Source: JACCZX01 sp963791315
GTDB taxonomy: Bacteria; Pseudomonadota; Gammaproteobacteria; Burkholderiales; Burkholderiaceae_F
DNA length: 64,000 nucleotides
Assembly: GCA_963791315.1 (NCBI GenBank)
Contig: CAWBRQ010000004.1
Coordinates: 1 to 64,000, forward strand
Direction of reading: 5' to 3'
The position numbers and the translations under genes are program-made. The notes beneath the pieces are model-generated. The model was given only the letters and a program-made list of their open reading frames with translations. It searched no databases and was not told the origin of the DNA. This document shows positions 6,947 through 15,303 of this stretch, piece after piece. Each line of letters starts with the position of its first letter. Within the stretch, counting starts at the first letter, position 1.

Positions 6947-7498
6947 CTAATACACCTCGGCGTCGGTGATCACGACGTCCATCTTCACGTCGTGCGGCTG
7001 AGGATCGATTGTCTGCAGCCGCGCTGCATCGAATGCAACGCCCACAACAAGCGGAAAAGGTATCAGAGCGGCGAGTGTTCTGTCGTAATACCCGCCCCCG
7101 TAGCCGAGCCGAAAGCGCTGGGTATCGAAGCCAAGGCAGGGAATCAACAGACACTCGGGCTGCACCGCGCGGCCCTGCGCGGGCACCGGAATGCCGAACT
7201 CGCCCGCGCGCATCGGCGCGTCCTTCGTCCACGCGTGAAACGCGAGTACCCTGCCATCGACGACGGGGAGCGCCGCGACCCGCCTCGAATCCAATGCAAG
7301 CCATGCGGCAATGACAGGCCGCAGATCGGGTTCACCACGAATCGGAAAGTAAAACCCCAAGGCGTGCACACCGGCGTGAACCAACCAGTCGGCCACACGG
7401 CGTTGCAACGCCGTTTCAAGTTGTTCCCGGTCGACCAGCGCTGTGCGCGACTCGATCAGGCGCGCACGCTGCAACTTCTTTTGGGCTCGACTATCCAA
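6947..7498 (-). CDS. 5-formyltetrahydrofolate cyclo-ligase
   Basis: A 183-residue enzyme that uses ATP to convert 5-formyl-THF to 5,10-methenyl-THF, recovering folate. The strongest motif is GYGGGYYDRTLA (about residues 134-145), the family's ATP/folate-binding loop. The N-terminal R-x-x-L...SR series, the FYFPIRGEPD strand and ECLLIPCLGFD also fit. Length is normal. It converges with the LysR gene, 10 bases apart, and is divergent from the lytic transglycosylase with an 86-base gap, too short to hold a 6S RNA as found beside this gene in enterics. Its folate role complements metF, the pteridine reductase and folB nearby, but there is no operon. Confidence 0.92.
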   Translation of the reverse strand: MDSRAQKKLQRARLIESRTALVDREQLETALQRRVADWLVHAGVHALGFYFPIRGEPDLRPVIAAWLALDSRRVAALPVVDGRVLAFHAWTKDAPMRAGEFGIPVPAQGRAVQPECLLIPCLGFDTQRFRLGYGGGYYDRTLAALIPFPLVVGVAFDAARLQTIDPQPHDVKMDVVITDAEVY

Positions 7499-7584
7499 CC
7501 GCCGCCTCAGGCCACGAATAAACGCTGCGCATCAGTCGCAATTAACCGCTTCGAGCGCGCACCGCATGATCTAATTCGCGTCCG

Positions 7585-9606
7585 ATGAAAGTTCAACTTG
7601 CAGTCTATACGCTGGCGGCAATTGCTTTCACACCAGTGAGTGTGTCGGCCGCACCTACGCGCGCGCCAGCGGCGGCAGCGAGCGAACTGTCTGCATCCGA
7701 CCAAGCGTTTCTGAGCGCGCGCGATGCAGTGCGGGTCGGCGATCGCGATCGGCTCGCGCAGGCGGCCACGCGCCTTTCTAATCATCCTTTGGCGGCATAC
7801 ATCGAGTACTGGCAGCTGCTCGGACAGATCCGGGGCGCAGAACCGAAAGCGGCGTCCGACGTGGCGCAGTTCATGAGCCGTCATGCAGGGACCTACATTG
7901 CCGATCGGCTGCGCTTCGATGTGGCGCTCGCTTTGGCCAACCGCGGCGACTACCAAGGGTTCGAGCGTGAGGCGGCACAACTTGCGTGGTGGACCGACGA
8001 CGCGCAATTTCGCTGCTATTCGGCATTGTCGAAGTACCGACGCGCTGTCGCCAAGCAAGCTGACACAGTTGCGCGCGAAGCGCGGCAGCTGCTCGCAAAC
8101 ACGACCAACGCGGCCGGTGAAGGCTGCATCGCGCTCACCGAGGCGCTGCTGACCGACAACCGCATTTCTGTGTGGGAACGCGTTCGCGCACTCGTCGAGC
8201 AGAATCAACTCGATGTCGCCAAGCGTATCGGCACGCGTGCACTCGACGCCAGCGGGCGGCCGGTCGATCAGAAACTGTTGACGCAGGCGATCGATCGGCC
8301 GGCAGCGTTTTTGACGGCGCACGAGCGGCGGCTGACCGAAGTGCAGCGTGAGCTGGCGATGGTCGCGGTCGTGCGGCTGGCGCGCGACAACCCGCAGGAC
8401 GCCGCGGAATACGCAGGCGCTTTGAACTTGTTGCTGACGCCCGAACAGCGCGGGATCGTCTGGGGCCGCATCGGCCACATGGCAGCGCTACGTCTAATGC
8501 GCGAAGCCAACGATTGGTATCGGCGTGGTGGTGAACACGTCGGTATCGGCCCCGATGCGGCCAGAGTCGACGAAGTGCTCGAGTGGCAGGTGCGCAGTGC
8601 GCTGCGCGTCAACGATTGGAAGACAGTCAAGGTGGTGATCGACCGCATGCCCGCAACGCTGCGCGACGATCCCACATGGATTTACTGGCACGGCCGCGCG
8701 CTTCGCCAGGCGGGAAGCGTCGTCGAGGCCCAGGAACAGTTCTCGCGCATCGCTCCGCAGTTTCACTTCTATGGGCAGCTGGCAGCCGAAGAGCTCGCGC
8801 AACCGATCGCGCTGCCGCCGCGTGCCGAGGCGCCGACTGCGGAAGAGATTGCACCTTTCGAATCCAACGCCGGCTTCGTGCGCGCGTTCAAGTTTTACGA
8901 GCTTGGGATGCGGCTCGAAGGCAATCGCGAGTGGAACTGGCAGATGCGCGGACTAAGCGATCGCCAACTGTTGGCTGCGGCCGAGTTTGCGCGCAAGCGT
9001 GGCGTTCTCGACCGCATGATCAGTACGTCCGATCGGACCAAGGCCGAGTTTGACTTTGCTCAGCGGTTTCCCGCGCCGTTTCGCGAGTCGCTGATTCAAT
9101 ATTCGGCGCCGCTGGGCCTCGACGAAAACTGGATCTACGGGCTGATTCGCCAGGAGTCGCGTTTCATCACGGACGCACGCTCGTCGGTCGGCGCCAGTGG
9201 ATTGATGCAGTTGATGCCGGCGACCGCCCGCTACGTGGCCAAGCGTATGAACGTTGCCAATTTCACACCTGCGCGCGTCAACGAGCTGGACGTCAACCTG
9301 CAGCTGGGCACCGGTTACCTCAAGATGGTGCTCGACGATCTCGACGGCTCGCCGATGCTCGCCACCGCCGCATACAACGCGGGGCCGGGCCGCCCGCGTG
9401 CATGGCGCGCATCACTGTCCAAGCCGGTCGAAGGTGCGGTGTTTGCGGAGACGATTCCATTTAATGAAACGCGCGACTACGTCAAGAAGGTCATGTCGAA
9501 CAGCGTCTACTACGCCGCATTGTTCGACACCAAGACGACGCCATCGCTTAAAGCACGTCTGGGAACGATCGCTCCGAAGGCGGCAGGCACGACAGAGCTG
9601 CCTTAA
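7585..9606 (+). CDS. slt: Soluble lytic murein transglycosylase (Slt70-type)
   Basis: A 673-residue periplasmic enzyme that cleaves peptidoglycan between MurNAc and GlcNAc, forming anhydro-muropeptides. A signal peptide, MKVQLAVYTLAAIAF..., ends near residue 23. A long superhelical alpha-domain (about 35-480) follows. The catalytic SLT domain (about 510-630) has the motif YGLIRQESRF, whose Glu is at about 524, then SVGASGLMQLMPATA and the AYNAGPGR strand. Length matches Slt70 proteins. It faces rightward from the cyclo-ligase and ends 31 bases before the epimerase-like gene. No unusual features. Confidence 0.92.
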   Translation: MKVQLAVYTLAAIAFTPVSVSAAPTRAPAAAASELSASDQAFLSARDAVRVGDRDRLAQAATRLSNHPLAAYIEYWQLLGQIRGAEPKAASDVAQFMSRHAGTYIADRLRFDVALALANRGDYQGFEREAAQLAWWTDDAQFRCYSALSKYRRAVAKQADTVAREARQLLANTTNAAGEGCIALTEALLTDNRISVWERVRALVEQNQLDVAKRIGTRALDASGRPVDQKLLTQAIDRPAAFLTAHERRLTEVQRELAMVAVVRLARDNPQDAAEYAGALNLLLTPEQRGIVWGRIGHMAALRLMREANDWYRRGGEHVGIGPDAARVDEVLEWQVRSALRVNDWKTVKVVIDRMPATLRDDPTWIYWHGRALRQAGSVVEAQEQFSRIAPQFHFYGQLAAEELAQPIALPPRAEAPTAEEIAPFESNAGFVRAFKFYELGMRLEGNREWNWQMRGLSDRQLLAAAEFARKRGVLDRMISTSDRTKAEFDFAQRFPAPFRESLIQYSAPLGLDENWIYGLIRQESRFITDARSSVGASGLMQLMPATARYVAKRMNVANFTPARVNELDVNLQLGTGYLKMVLDDLDGSPMLATAAYNAGPGRPRAWRASLSKPVEGAVFAETIPFNETRDYVKKVMSNSVYYAALFDTKTTPSLKARLGTIAPKAAGTTELP

Positions 9607-9637
9607 TCATTGAACGGGCGCGAATAGAATTCGCGGC

Positions 9638-10603
9638 ATGCAACATTCCAACATTCTCGTCATTGGCGGCGCCGGATTTATCGGACGCCACATTGTCGCC
9701 CGCCTGACTGCGCGTGGTCTGCGGGTAACCGTACCGACGCGGCGGCGCGCGAGGGCGCGGCACTTAATCATGTTGCCGACGATCGATGTCGTCGAGTGTG
9801 ACGTACACGACGATGCGACCCTGGACCGCTTGATCTGGGGCAAGGATGCTGTGATCAACCTTATCGGTGTCCTGCATGGATCGCAGGGGTCGCCGTACGG
9901 GCCTGAGTTTGCGCGGGCGCATGTCCGTCTTCCGCAGCGCATCGCCGCGCTGTGCCGTAAACACAGCGTCCGCCGTCTGTTGCACATGAGCGCAATGGGC
10001 GCCGATTCAAACGGCCCATCGATGTATCAACGCAGCAAAGGCGACGGCGATGCGGTCGTGCAGTCTTCCGCGTTGGACTGGACGATCTTCCGACCGTCGG
10101 TCGTGTTTGGGCCCGAAGACCACTTCTTGAACATGTTCGCGACGCTCGCCAAGTTTTTTCCGGTGCTGCCGATCGGTTGCGCCAACGCGCGCTTTCAACC
10201 GGTGTGGGTAGGCGACGTCGCTGATGCGTTTGCCAACGCGCTTGACAATCGCGATACGTTCAAGCGTCTCTATGAACTCGCCGGTCCGCAGATTTACCGC
10301 CTACGCGATCTGGTCGCCTTTGCCGCAGCAGCGAGCGGACATGCGCGACCGGTGCTGGCGCTACCCGCTACGTTGGCACGGCTACAGGCAACGCTGATGG
10401 AGCTTATGCCCGGCGAGCCACTGCTGTCGCGCGACAACTTGGATTCGATGAAGGTGGATAACATCGCCTCCGAGCAACCGTTTCAGCCGGCGCCGGAACT
10501 CGGAATCGGCATGACACCGATGGAAGCGGAAGCACCGACGTATCTTTCGCGCGCGCATGCTCGTAGCCGCTTTAGCCTTTACCGCGCGCACGCAGGCCGC
10601 TGA
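9638..10603 (+). CDS. NAD(P)-binding protein, complex I NDUFA9 / SDR family
   Basis: A 321-residue atypical short-chain dehydrogenase. The dinucleotide-binding GGAGFIGRHIVARL motif is at residues 9-22. A D-V-H-D strand follows at about 52, NLIGVL at 73-78, and the RLLHMSAMGAD segment at about 112-122. The canonical Y-x-x-x-K is represented by MYQRSKGDGD. These proteins resemble the NDUFA9 subunit of complex I and are common single genes in betaproteobacteria. Substrate is unknown. It precedes the DUF3144 and GST genes on the same strand with short gaps, a likely small operon. Confidence 0.85.
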   Translation: MQHSNILVIGGAGFIGRHIVARLTARGLRVTVPTRRRARARHLIMLPTIDVVECDVHDDATLDRLIWGKDAVINLIGVLHGSQGSPYGPEFARAHVRLPQRIAALCRKHSVRRLLHMSAMGADSNGPSMYQRSKGDGDAVVQSSALDWTIFRPSVVFGPEDHFLNMFATLAKFFPVLPIGCANARFQPVWVGDVADAFANALDNRDTFKRLYELAGPQIYRLRDLVAFAAAASGHARPVLALPATLARLQATLMELMPGEPLLSRDNLDSMKVDNIASEQPFQPAPELGIGMTPMEAEAPTYLSRAHARSRFSLYRAHAGR

Positions 10604-10624
10604 AGTGCGGTGAGGCAAACAATC

Positions 10625-10918
10625 GTGGCGACGCAGAAATACGAACTCCCGGACGATTTTCTCGAAGCTGCCGATCGCTTCGTAACACTCGCAAACGAAA
10701 TGGGCGAGCAGTATTCCGCCGACTGGATACGTGCGGTCCTGATGTACGCGGCGGCGCGTTACAACGCATTCAACTGGTTAACGAGCGATGAGCACCGAGG
10801 CCAGTCGGTCGACACGGCGGCCACCTATTTTCGCAATGAGTACGAAACGATGTTCCGCGAAAACCTGAAGGAAATCGAGCCGGTTTATCGCGGCGGCATG
10901 ACCGGGAAACCGCAATGA
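10625..10918 (+). CDS. DUF3144 protein
   Basis: Starting from GTG 10625, the product is 97 residues: a soluble, helical, acidic protein with the family pattern FLEAADRFVTLANE, then ADWIRAVLMYAAARYNAF, then FRNEYETMFRENL. A GTG at 10610 would add five residues but has no visible ribosome binding site, whereas TGAGG precedes 10625. DUF3144 has no known function. It overlaps the following GST start by four bases (ATGA), so the two are translationally coupled; the same pairing occurs in other proteobacteria as far as I recall. Confidence 0.82.
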   Translation: MATQKYELPDDFLEAADRFVTLANEMGEQYSADWIRAVLMYAAARYNAFNWLTSDEHRGQSVDTAATYFRNEYETMFRENLKEIEPVYRGGMTGKPQ

Positions 10919-11559
10919 GCCTGACGCTGGTGATCGGTAACAAAAACTATTCGTCGTGGTCCCTGCGAGCTTGGCTTGCAATGAAACAGGCGGGAATTGC
11001 CTTCAACGAAACCAATGTGCTGCTGCAACGCCAAGATACAACCGACAAGATTCTTCGCTATTCGCCGAGCGGACGCGTGCCGTGCCTGATCGACGGCGAG
11101 CTCACGGTGTTCGATTCGTTAGCAATCTGCGAGTACGTCAACGAAAAAAACGCCGGCGGCAGCCTTTGGCCGCGCGATATGAACGTGCGTGCGCGGGCCC
11201 GCTCCGTGGCCGCGGAGATGCATTCCGGTTTCGCAGCGCTGCGAACGCATATGCCGATGGATATTCGGTCGCGGGACAATGACAGAGGAAAGGCTGCCCT
11301 TCAACGCGCCGACGTGGCAGCCGATATCGCGCGAATTCAGTCCGTCTGGAACGAATGCATGGTTGAAGGTGGGCCAATGCTGTTCGGAAGTTTTTCGATC
11401 GCCGACGCGTTTTACGCACCGGTCGTAACGCGTTTCGCGACGTACGGCGTCAAACTGTCTCCGCTGCTTGAGGCGTATTCGGAAAATGTATTGGCACTAC
11501 CGGCCATGCAACAGTGGATCGCAGCGGCCAAAGCAGAACCCGAAACGCTCGAGACCTAG
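10915..11559 (+). CDS. Glutathione S-transferase family protein
   Basis: 214 residues. The thioredoxin-fold N-domain opens LTLVIGNKNYSSWSLRAWLA, placing the catalytic Ser of the S-S-W-S-L-R motif at about residue 12-13. The cis-Pro G-R-V-P-C-L and the glutathione-binding ESLA equivalent (DSLAICEY, about 64-71) follow. The C-terminal helical domain has the N-cap motif (SIADAFYAPVVTR, about 161-173). The protein belongs to the same GST class as YfcF/YibF-like proteins; substrate unknown. It starts inside the DUF3144 stop codon and ends three bases before cca. Confidence 0.88.
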   Translation: MSLTLVIGNKNYSSWSLRAWLAMKQAGIAFNETNVLLQRQDTTDKILRYSPSGRVPCLIDGELTVFDSLAICEYVNEKNAGGSLWPRDMNVRARARSVAAEMHSGFAALRTHMPMDIRSRDNDRGKAALQRADVAADIARIQSVWNECMVEGGPMLFGSFSIADAFYAPVVTRFATYGVKLSPLLEAYSENVLALPAMQQWIAAAKAEPETLET

Positions 11560-11562
11560 GCC

Positions 11563-12702
11563 GTGAAAGCGTATCGAGTCGGCGGCTTCGTACGCGATCA
11601 AATGCTGGGCAATACGCGTCGACACTTGGGCGATCTGGACGCCGCGTTGGAAACTGATCGCGATTGGGTCGTCGTGGGTTCGACACCCGAGCAGATGACG
11701 GCACTAGGTTACCGGCCCGTCGGAAAGGATTTTCCGGTGTTTCTACATCCGGAAACGCAGGAGGAATACGCACTGGCGCGCACCGAGCGCAAGACCGCGC
11801 CCGGCTACAAAGGGTTCGTTGCTCACGCCGCGCCCGATGTAACACTCGAGCAGGATTTAGCGCGGCGCGATCTGACGATCAACGCGATGGCGCTTGATGA
11901 AGCGGGCACGCTGATCGATCCGTATCAGGGCAAACGCGATCTCGACGCCGGCATTCTGCGGCACGTCAGCCCGGCGTTTATCGAGGACCCCGTACGCATA
12001 TTGCGCACCGCGCGTTTCGCTGCGCGCTTTGCAAATTTCAAGGTGGCACCGGAGACCGCCGAGCTGATGCGCGAAATGGTGCGTAACGGAGAAGCCGATG
12101 CGCTGGTTCCGGAACGCGTAATGCAGGAAATTTCGCGGGGGCTGATGGAAGCGAAGCCGTCGCGCATGTTGAACGTCCTCGTCTCGTGCGGCCTGATCGA
12201 CCGATTGTTTGCCGAGCTCGAAGACCTGGGCCCCACCAGCGCCGCACTCGACCGCGCCGCGCAACGCGAGCTTGTCTTGCCGTCGCGCTTCGCAATTCTC
12301 GCGGGGGCGTGCCGATCGTCGCGTGCGGTTTCCGACTTTCTCGGCAAGTTGAGGGTTCAGCAGGATGCCGGGCAGCTGGCGCGGCTTTTAGTCGAGTTGC
12401 GCGAGCCGCTAAAGAACGCCGAGACATCGGCAGCGATCGTCGACGTGCTCGAGCGCAGTGACGCTTTCCGCCGGCCCGAGCGCTTCGAATGGTTGTTACA
12501 GGCGTTCGAAGCGGCGGCCGATGTGTCGGCCGAACGCTTCCGACGCGCGCTGCGAGTCGCGGGTGAAATCGATGCAGGCGCACTGGCAAGCTTGCACCGC
12601 AACGATCCAAGCCAGATCCAGCGCGCGGTCAGGCAGGCGCGCATCGTTGCCGTCGGCGGCGAGCTGCGCGGTCCGCCGACGCTAGATCAAACGCGTAAGT
12701 AA
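11563..12702 (+). CDS. cca: CCA-adding tRNA nucleotidyltransferase, short form
   Basis: Adds or repairs the 3' CCA of tRNA. GTG start at 11563. Class II signatures are present: GGFVRD (residues 7-12), the catalytic D-x-D in TDRDWVVVG, DFPVFLHP, EYALARTERK, the RRDLTINAMA motif and the DPVRILRTARFAARF nucleotide-selection region. Two oddities: about 11 extra residues (NTRRHLGDLDA) sit between GGFVRD and the catalytic DRD, and the C-terminal HD phosphohydrolase domain of the ~410-residue enterobacterial type is missing, total length being 379. The CCA-adding core should be active. Its 3' end overlaps the convergent DUF2905 gene by 21 bases. Confidence 0.9.
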   Translation: MKAYRVGGFVRDQMLGNTRRHLGDLDAALETDRDWVVVGSTPEQMTALGYRPVGKDFPVFLHPETQEEYALARTERKTAPGYKGFVAHAAPDVTLEQDLARRDLTINAMALDEAGTLIDPYQGKRDLDAGILRHVSPAFIEDPVRILRTARFAARFANFKVAPETAELMREMVRNGEADALVPERVMQEISRGLMEAKPSRMLNVLVSCGLIDRLFAELEDLGPTSAALDRAAQRELVLPSRFAILAGACRSSRAVSDFLGKLRVQQDAGQLARLLVELREPLKNAETSAAIVDVLERSDAFRRPERFEWLLQAFEAAADVSAERFRRALRVAGEIDAGALASLHRNDPSQIQRAVRQARIVAVGGELRGPPTLDQTRK

Positions 12703-12873
12703 CATCAGCAGAAGTGACAGAACGATCGTGCTGGTAAACGGCAGCACGTACTCGCGCCCGTTACGCCTAAAGCGCAGATCACCGGGTAGCCGGCCGATGC
12801 CAAGCCGGCTCAGCCACGGTTGCAGAGCGGTCAACACCAGCAACGCAATGAAGGTCGTCAACAGCCATTTCAT
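12682..12873 (-). CDS. DUF2905 small membrane protein
   Basis: A 63-residue protein with two membrane helices (residues about 3-18 and 45-62) separated by a short conserved loop, LGIGRLPGDLRFRRNGRE, which is the DUF2905 signature. The function is unknown; it is widespread. The gene converges with cca, the last seven codons lying inside it, and is 38 bases downstream of the MidA-like methyltransferase stop on the same strand, so it probably forms a two-gene transcript with it. Confidence 0.85.
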   Translation of the reverse strand: MKWLLTTFIALLVLTALQPWLSRLGIGRLPGDLRFRRNGREYVLPFTSTIVLSLLLMLLTRLI

Positions 12874-12910
12874 TTAGCGGCAGTTTACGCAGCGCTGTAT
12901 AAAACGATCG

Positions 12911-14059
12911 CTACAGAGCGTGCAAACGATCACCGTGCGTGAAGCCGATCAGCGGACCTTGCACGCCCCGCCCCACCATCAAGACTTTGACCAGCTCGCC
13001 CATTTCAGCTTCGGAGACAAGCCGATGCAGTGCGGCCGAGTTTCGAGCGGTGTACTGCGCTTGCAGTTGATCGAGCACGCCGCAGTTCAGCAGAAAGTGC
13101 GCTTGCGAGGTGTAACCCATCACGTCGAGGCCTGAGCCATGCGCTGCGGCTGCCATCGCGGAGAAATCGACGTGCGCGGTGACGTCGTTCAGGCCCGCCA
13201 TCCAGAGTGGATCGCTGTGCGCGTGATGCCGAAAGTGGCACATGACGGTGCCCATCAAGCGCTGCGGGTGGTAGTACTCTCGCTGCGGAAACCCGTAGTC
13301 GATAACCAGCAGCGCACCGCGCGCGAGCCATTGCCCGCTTGATCGCATCCAGCCCTCGGCAGTCAAGTTGACTTCGGATGCATAGCCGTCTGGGAGCAGA
13401 CCATGTTCAGCTTCGATCGCCGCTACCGCTGCGTTTAGGTCTTCGTTTGCCGGACGCTCATCGAAAGCGAAGCCGCCGGATCGATTCACCACACCGCGCT
13501 CGAACGTTGCGTTGCCGCGCTTTACGAAAAGCTTCGCTGGCATCACATCGAGCACCTCGTTTGCCAGCATGACGCCCTCAAAAGCGTCCGGCGGCGCGTC
13601 AATCCAGTTCACTGCCGACCCTTGCAGCCGCGAGCGTTGCCGATCAGTCAGGTCGGACGAAACGTCAACAATCGAGTAGCTTTCCAGCGCGACTTCCCTT
13701 CTTCCGAACTCAGCCATTAGATCGTGCGCCAGCACTCCGGAGCCGGCACCGAATTCGACGATCCGCGCTGGTACTTGTTCGAACAGTTGCGCGACCTGCT
13801 GCGCCAGCGCTTGCGCAAACAGCGGCGAGATTTCCGGGGCAGTCACAAAGTCGCCACCCGAAGCAGCATCTCCGAACTTATGTGCGCCGGCTGCGTAATA
13901 GCCGAGCCGCGGCGCGTACAGCGCCAACTGCATATAACGATCGAATGCAATCCAGCCGCCTGCGCGCTCGATCTCGCCCGAGATGTGCGTAGCGACACGT
14001 TCGCTGTGTTGGATCGCCGCCCCGCTCGGCAAGGGCATCGACGAAGATTGCAGAGACAT
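12911..14059 (-). CDS. Class I SAM methyltransferase, NDUFAF7/MidA (DUF185) family
   Basis: 382 residues. The family opening is present: a G-G-W-I-A-F-D-R-Y-M-Q-L-A-L-Y region at about 34-48, followed by YYAAG and GDFVTAPEISPLF (69-81). SAM binding is represented by VEFGAGSGVLAHDL (about 101-114). The ANEVLDVMP motif and the VIDYGFPQREYYHP segment match the eukaryotic complex I assembly methyltransferase NDUFAF7, which methylates an Arg in a complex I subunit. The bacterial target is not established. It is divergent from the pteridine reductase gene with about 66 bases between starts. Confidence 0.88.
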   Translation of the reverse strand: MSLQSSSMPLPSGAAIQHSERVATHISGEIERAGGWIAFDRYMQLALYAPRLGYYAAGAHKFGDAASGGDFVTAPEISPLFAQALAQQVAQLFEQVPARIVEFGAGSGVLAHDLMAEFGRREVALESYSIVDVSSDLTDRQRSRLQGSAVNWIDAPPDAFEGVMLANEVLDVMPAKLFVKRGNATFERGVVNRSGGFAFDERPANEDLNAAVAAIEAEHGLLPDGYASEVNLTAEGWMRSSGQWLARGALLVIDYGFPQREYYHPQRLMGTVMCHFRHHAHSDPLWMAGLNDVTAHVDFSAMAAAAHGSGLDVMGYTSQAHFLLNCGVLDQLQAQYTARNSAALHRLVSEAEMGELVKVLMVGRGVQGPLIGFTHGDRLHAL

Positions 14060-14125
14060 CGATCAATCGTACTGCCGTTAAACTCCCACGCGTCTTGCCA
14101 CTGGTCTGAACCGTCGATCTCCCGC

Positions 14126-14908
14126 ATGTCTGACCCATCGAACCGTACCGCACTCGTCACCGGTGGCGCGCGCCGCATCGGCCGCGAGATCGCGCTTGCG
14201 CTCGCGCGCGATGGTTGGGACGTTGCGGTCCACTATGCGACTTCGCGCGCCGATGCACTTGACACCGTCGCGCAAATTGCGGCGCTCGGTCGCCGTGCGA
14301 TCGCGGTAAATCGAGATCTAGCGATCGAGCCTGGCGTGATGAGCCTGCTTGCCGAGTGCGCTAACGAACTCGCCCCGGTAACTTGTGTGGTCAACAACGC
14401 ATCTCTGTTCGAATACGACAACGTCGCACGGTTTAGCGCTGATCATCTGTTTCGTGCGATGCGAACGAATACGGCGGCGCCGATTTTGCTGGCACGCTCG
14501 CTGCACGAACATCTGGCGCACGACGCGCGCGGTGTGGTGATCAATTTGCTCGATCAAAAACTCGAGAACCCGAATCCGGATTTTTTCTCCTACACGCTTT
14601 CCAAGGCAGCCTTGAAGGAAGCGACGAAACTGCTGGCGATTGCGCTGGCACCGAAGGTGAGAGTCGTCGGTATCGCACCAGGCATCACACTCGCATCGAA
14701 TTTGCAGAGCGACGCTGGTTTCGCAGAAGCGCATCGTCGCACTCCGCTTAATCGATCGAGTACCCCGAATGATGTTGCGCAGGCGGCGGTCTACCTGGCA
14801 AATGCCGGGGCGGTGACCGGCACAGTGCTGCTGGTCGATGGCGGCCAACACTTGGTGCCAAGCTCGCGCGACGTGATGTTTCTGACCGAAGCGCAAACCA
14901 AGCAATGA
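14126..14908 (+). CDS. Pteridine reductase (SDR)
   Basis: The chosen ATG at 14126 gives 260 residues, the usual SDR size; upstream in-frame codons belong to the opposite gene. The NADPH loop is TGGARRIG-R-E (residues 11-20), with the TGxxxR-x-G form of pteridine reductases. CVVNNASLFEYD (about 86-97) and the active-site Y-x-x-x-K (SYTLSKAALKEATK, about 156-169) follow, then APGITL and a C-terminal TGTVLLVDGGQHL. It likely reduces dihydro- or oxidised pterins, in keeping with the directly following folB, whose ATG overlaps its stop (ATGA). Confidence 0.88.
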   Translation: MSDPSNRTALVTGGARRIGREIALALARDGWDVAVHYATSRADALDTVAQIAALGRRAIAVNRDLAIEPGVMSLLAECANELAPVTCVVNNASLFEYDNVARFSADHLFRAMRTNTAAPILLARSLHEHLAHDARGVVINLLDQKLENPNPDFFSYTLSKAALKEATKLLAIALAPKVRVVGIAPGITLASNLQSDAGFAEAHRRTPLNRSSTPNDVAQAAVYLANAGAVTGTVLLVDGGQHLVPSSRDVMFLTEAQTKQ

Positions 14909-15303
14909 GTGCGCTGTTGCTCGACGCCCGCCTCGCCGAGTGCCGCAGGATTTTTCTGCGCAACTACGTGCTGGACGCCAATATCGGCGTTCACGCGCAC
15001 GAGAAGAACGGCGCGCAGCGCATTGCGCTCAACGTCGACGTGTTCGTTCCGCTCGCAATGTCGACTCCGCGCCATGACCGGATTCATGAAGTCGTCGACT
15101 ACGACTTCATTCGGCTCGCCATCAGTCACCGGGTTGAACAGGGGCATATCAACCTGCAGGAAACGCTTATCGACGACATTGCACGCGTCTTGCTTGCGCA
15201 TCCGGCGGTGCGTGCCGTGCGTGTGTCGAGTGAAAAATCCGACGTTTACGATGACGTTGACGCAGTAGGCATCGAAATCATGCGATTCAGGGACAGTGCA
15301 TGA
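14905..15303 (+). CDS. folB: Dihydroneopterin aldolase
   Basis: 132 residues. The catalytic and binding landmarks are the V-L-D-A-N-I-G-V-H-A-H-E strand (about 22-33), VVDYDFIRLAI (about 66-76), the catalytic Glu in NLQETLIDDIA (about 88-98) and the C-terminal VRVSSEKSDVYDDVD segment. It converts dihydroneopterin to 6-hydroxymethyl-dihydropterin in folate synthesis; the tetramer forms the active site. It is translationally coupled on both sides, to pteridine reductase (ATGA) and ttcA (ATGA), a cluster seen in betaproteobacteria. Confidence 0.92.
   Translation: MSALLLDARLAECRRIFLRNYVLDANIGVHAHEKNGAQRIALNVDVFVPLAMSTPRHDRIHEVVDYDFIRLAISHRVEQGHINLQETLIDDIARVLLAHPAVRAVRVSSEKSDVYDDVDAVGIEIMRFRDSA

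Noticed and set aside
7499..7584. 6S RNA beside 5-formyl-THF cyclo-ligase
   Set aside because: The divergent gap is only 86 bases, too short for a 6S RNA of about 180 bases.
13724..14125. N-terminal extension of the pteridine reductase
   Set aside because: The extra codons lie inside the opposite-strand MidA-like gene; SDR homology begins just after ATG 14126.
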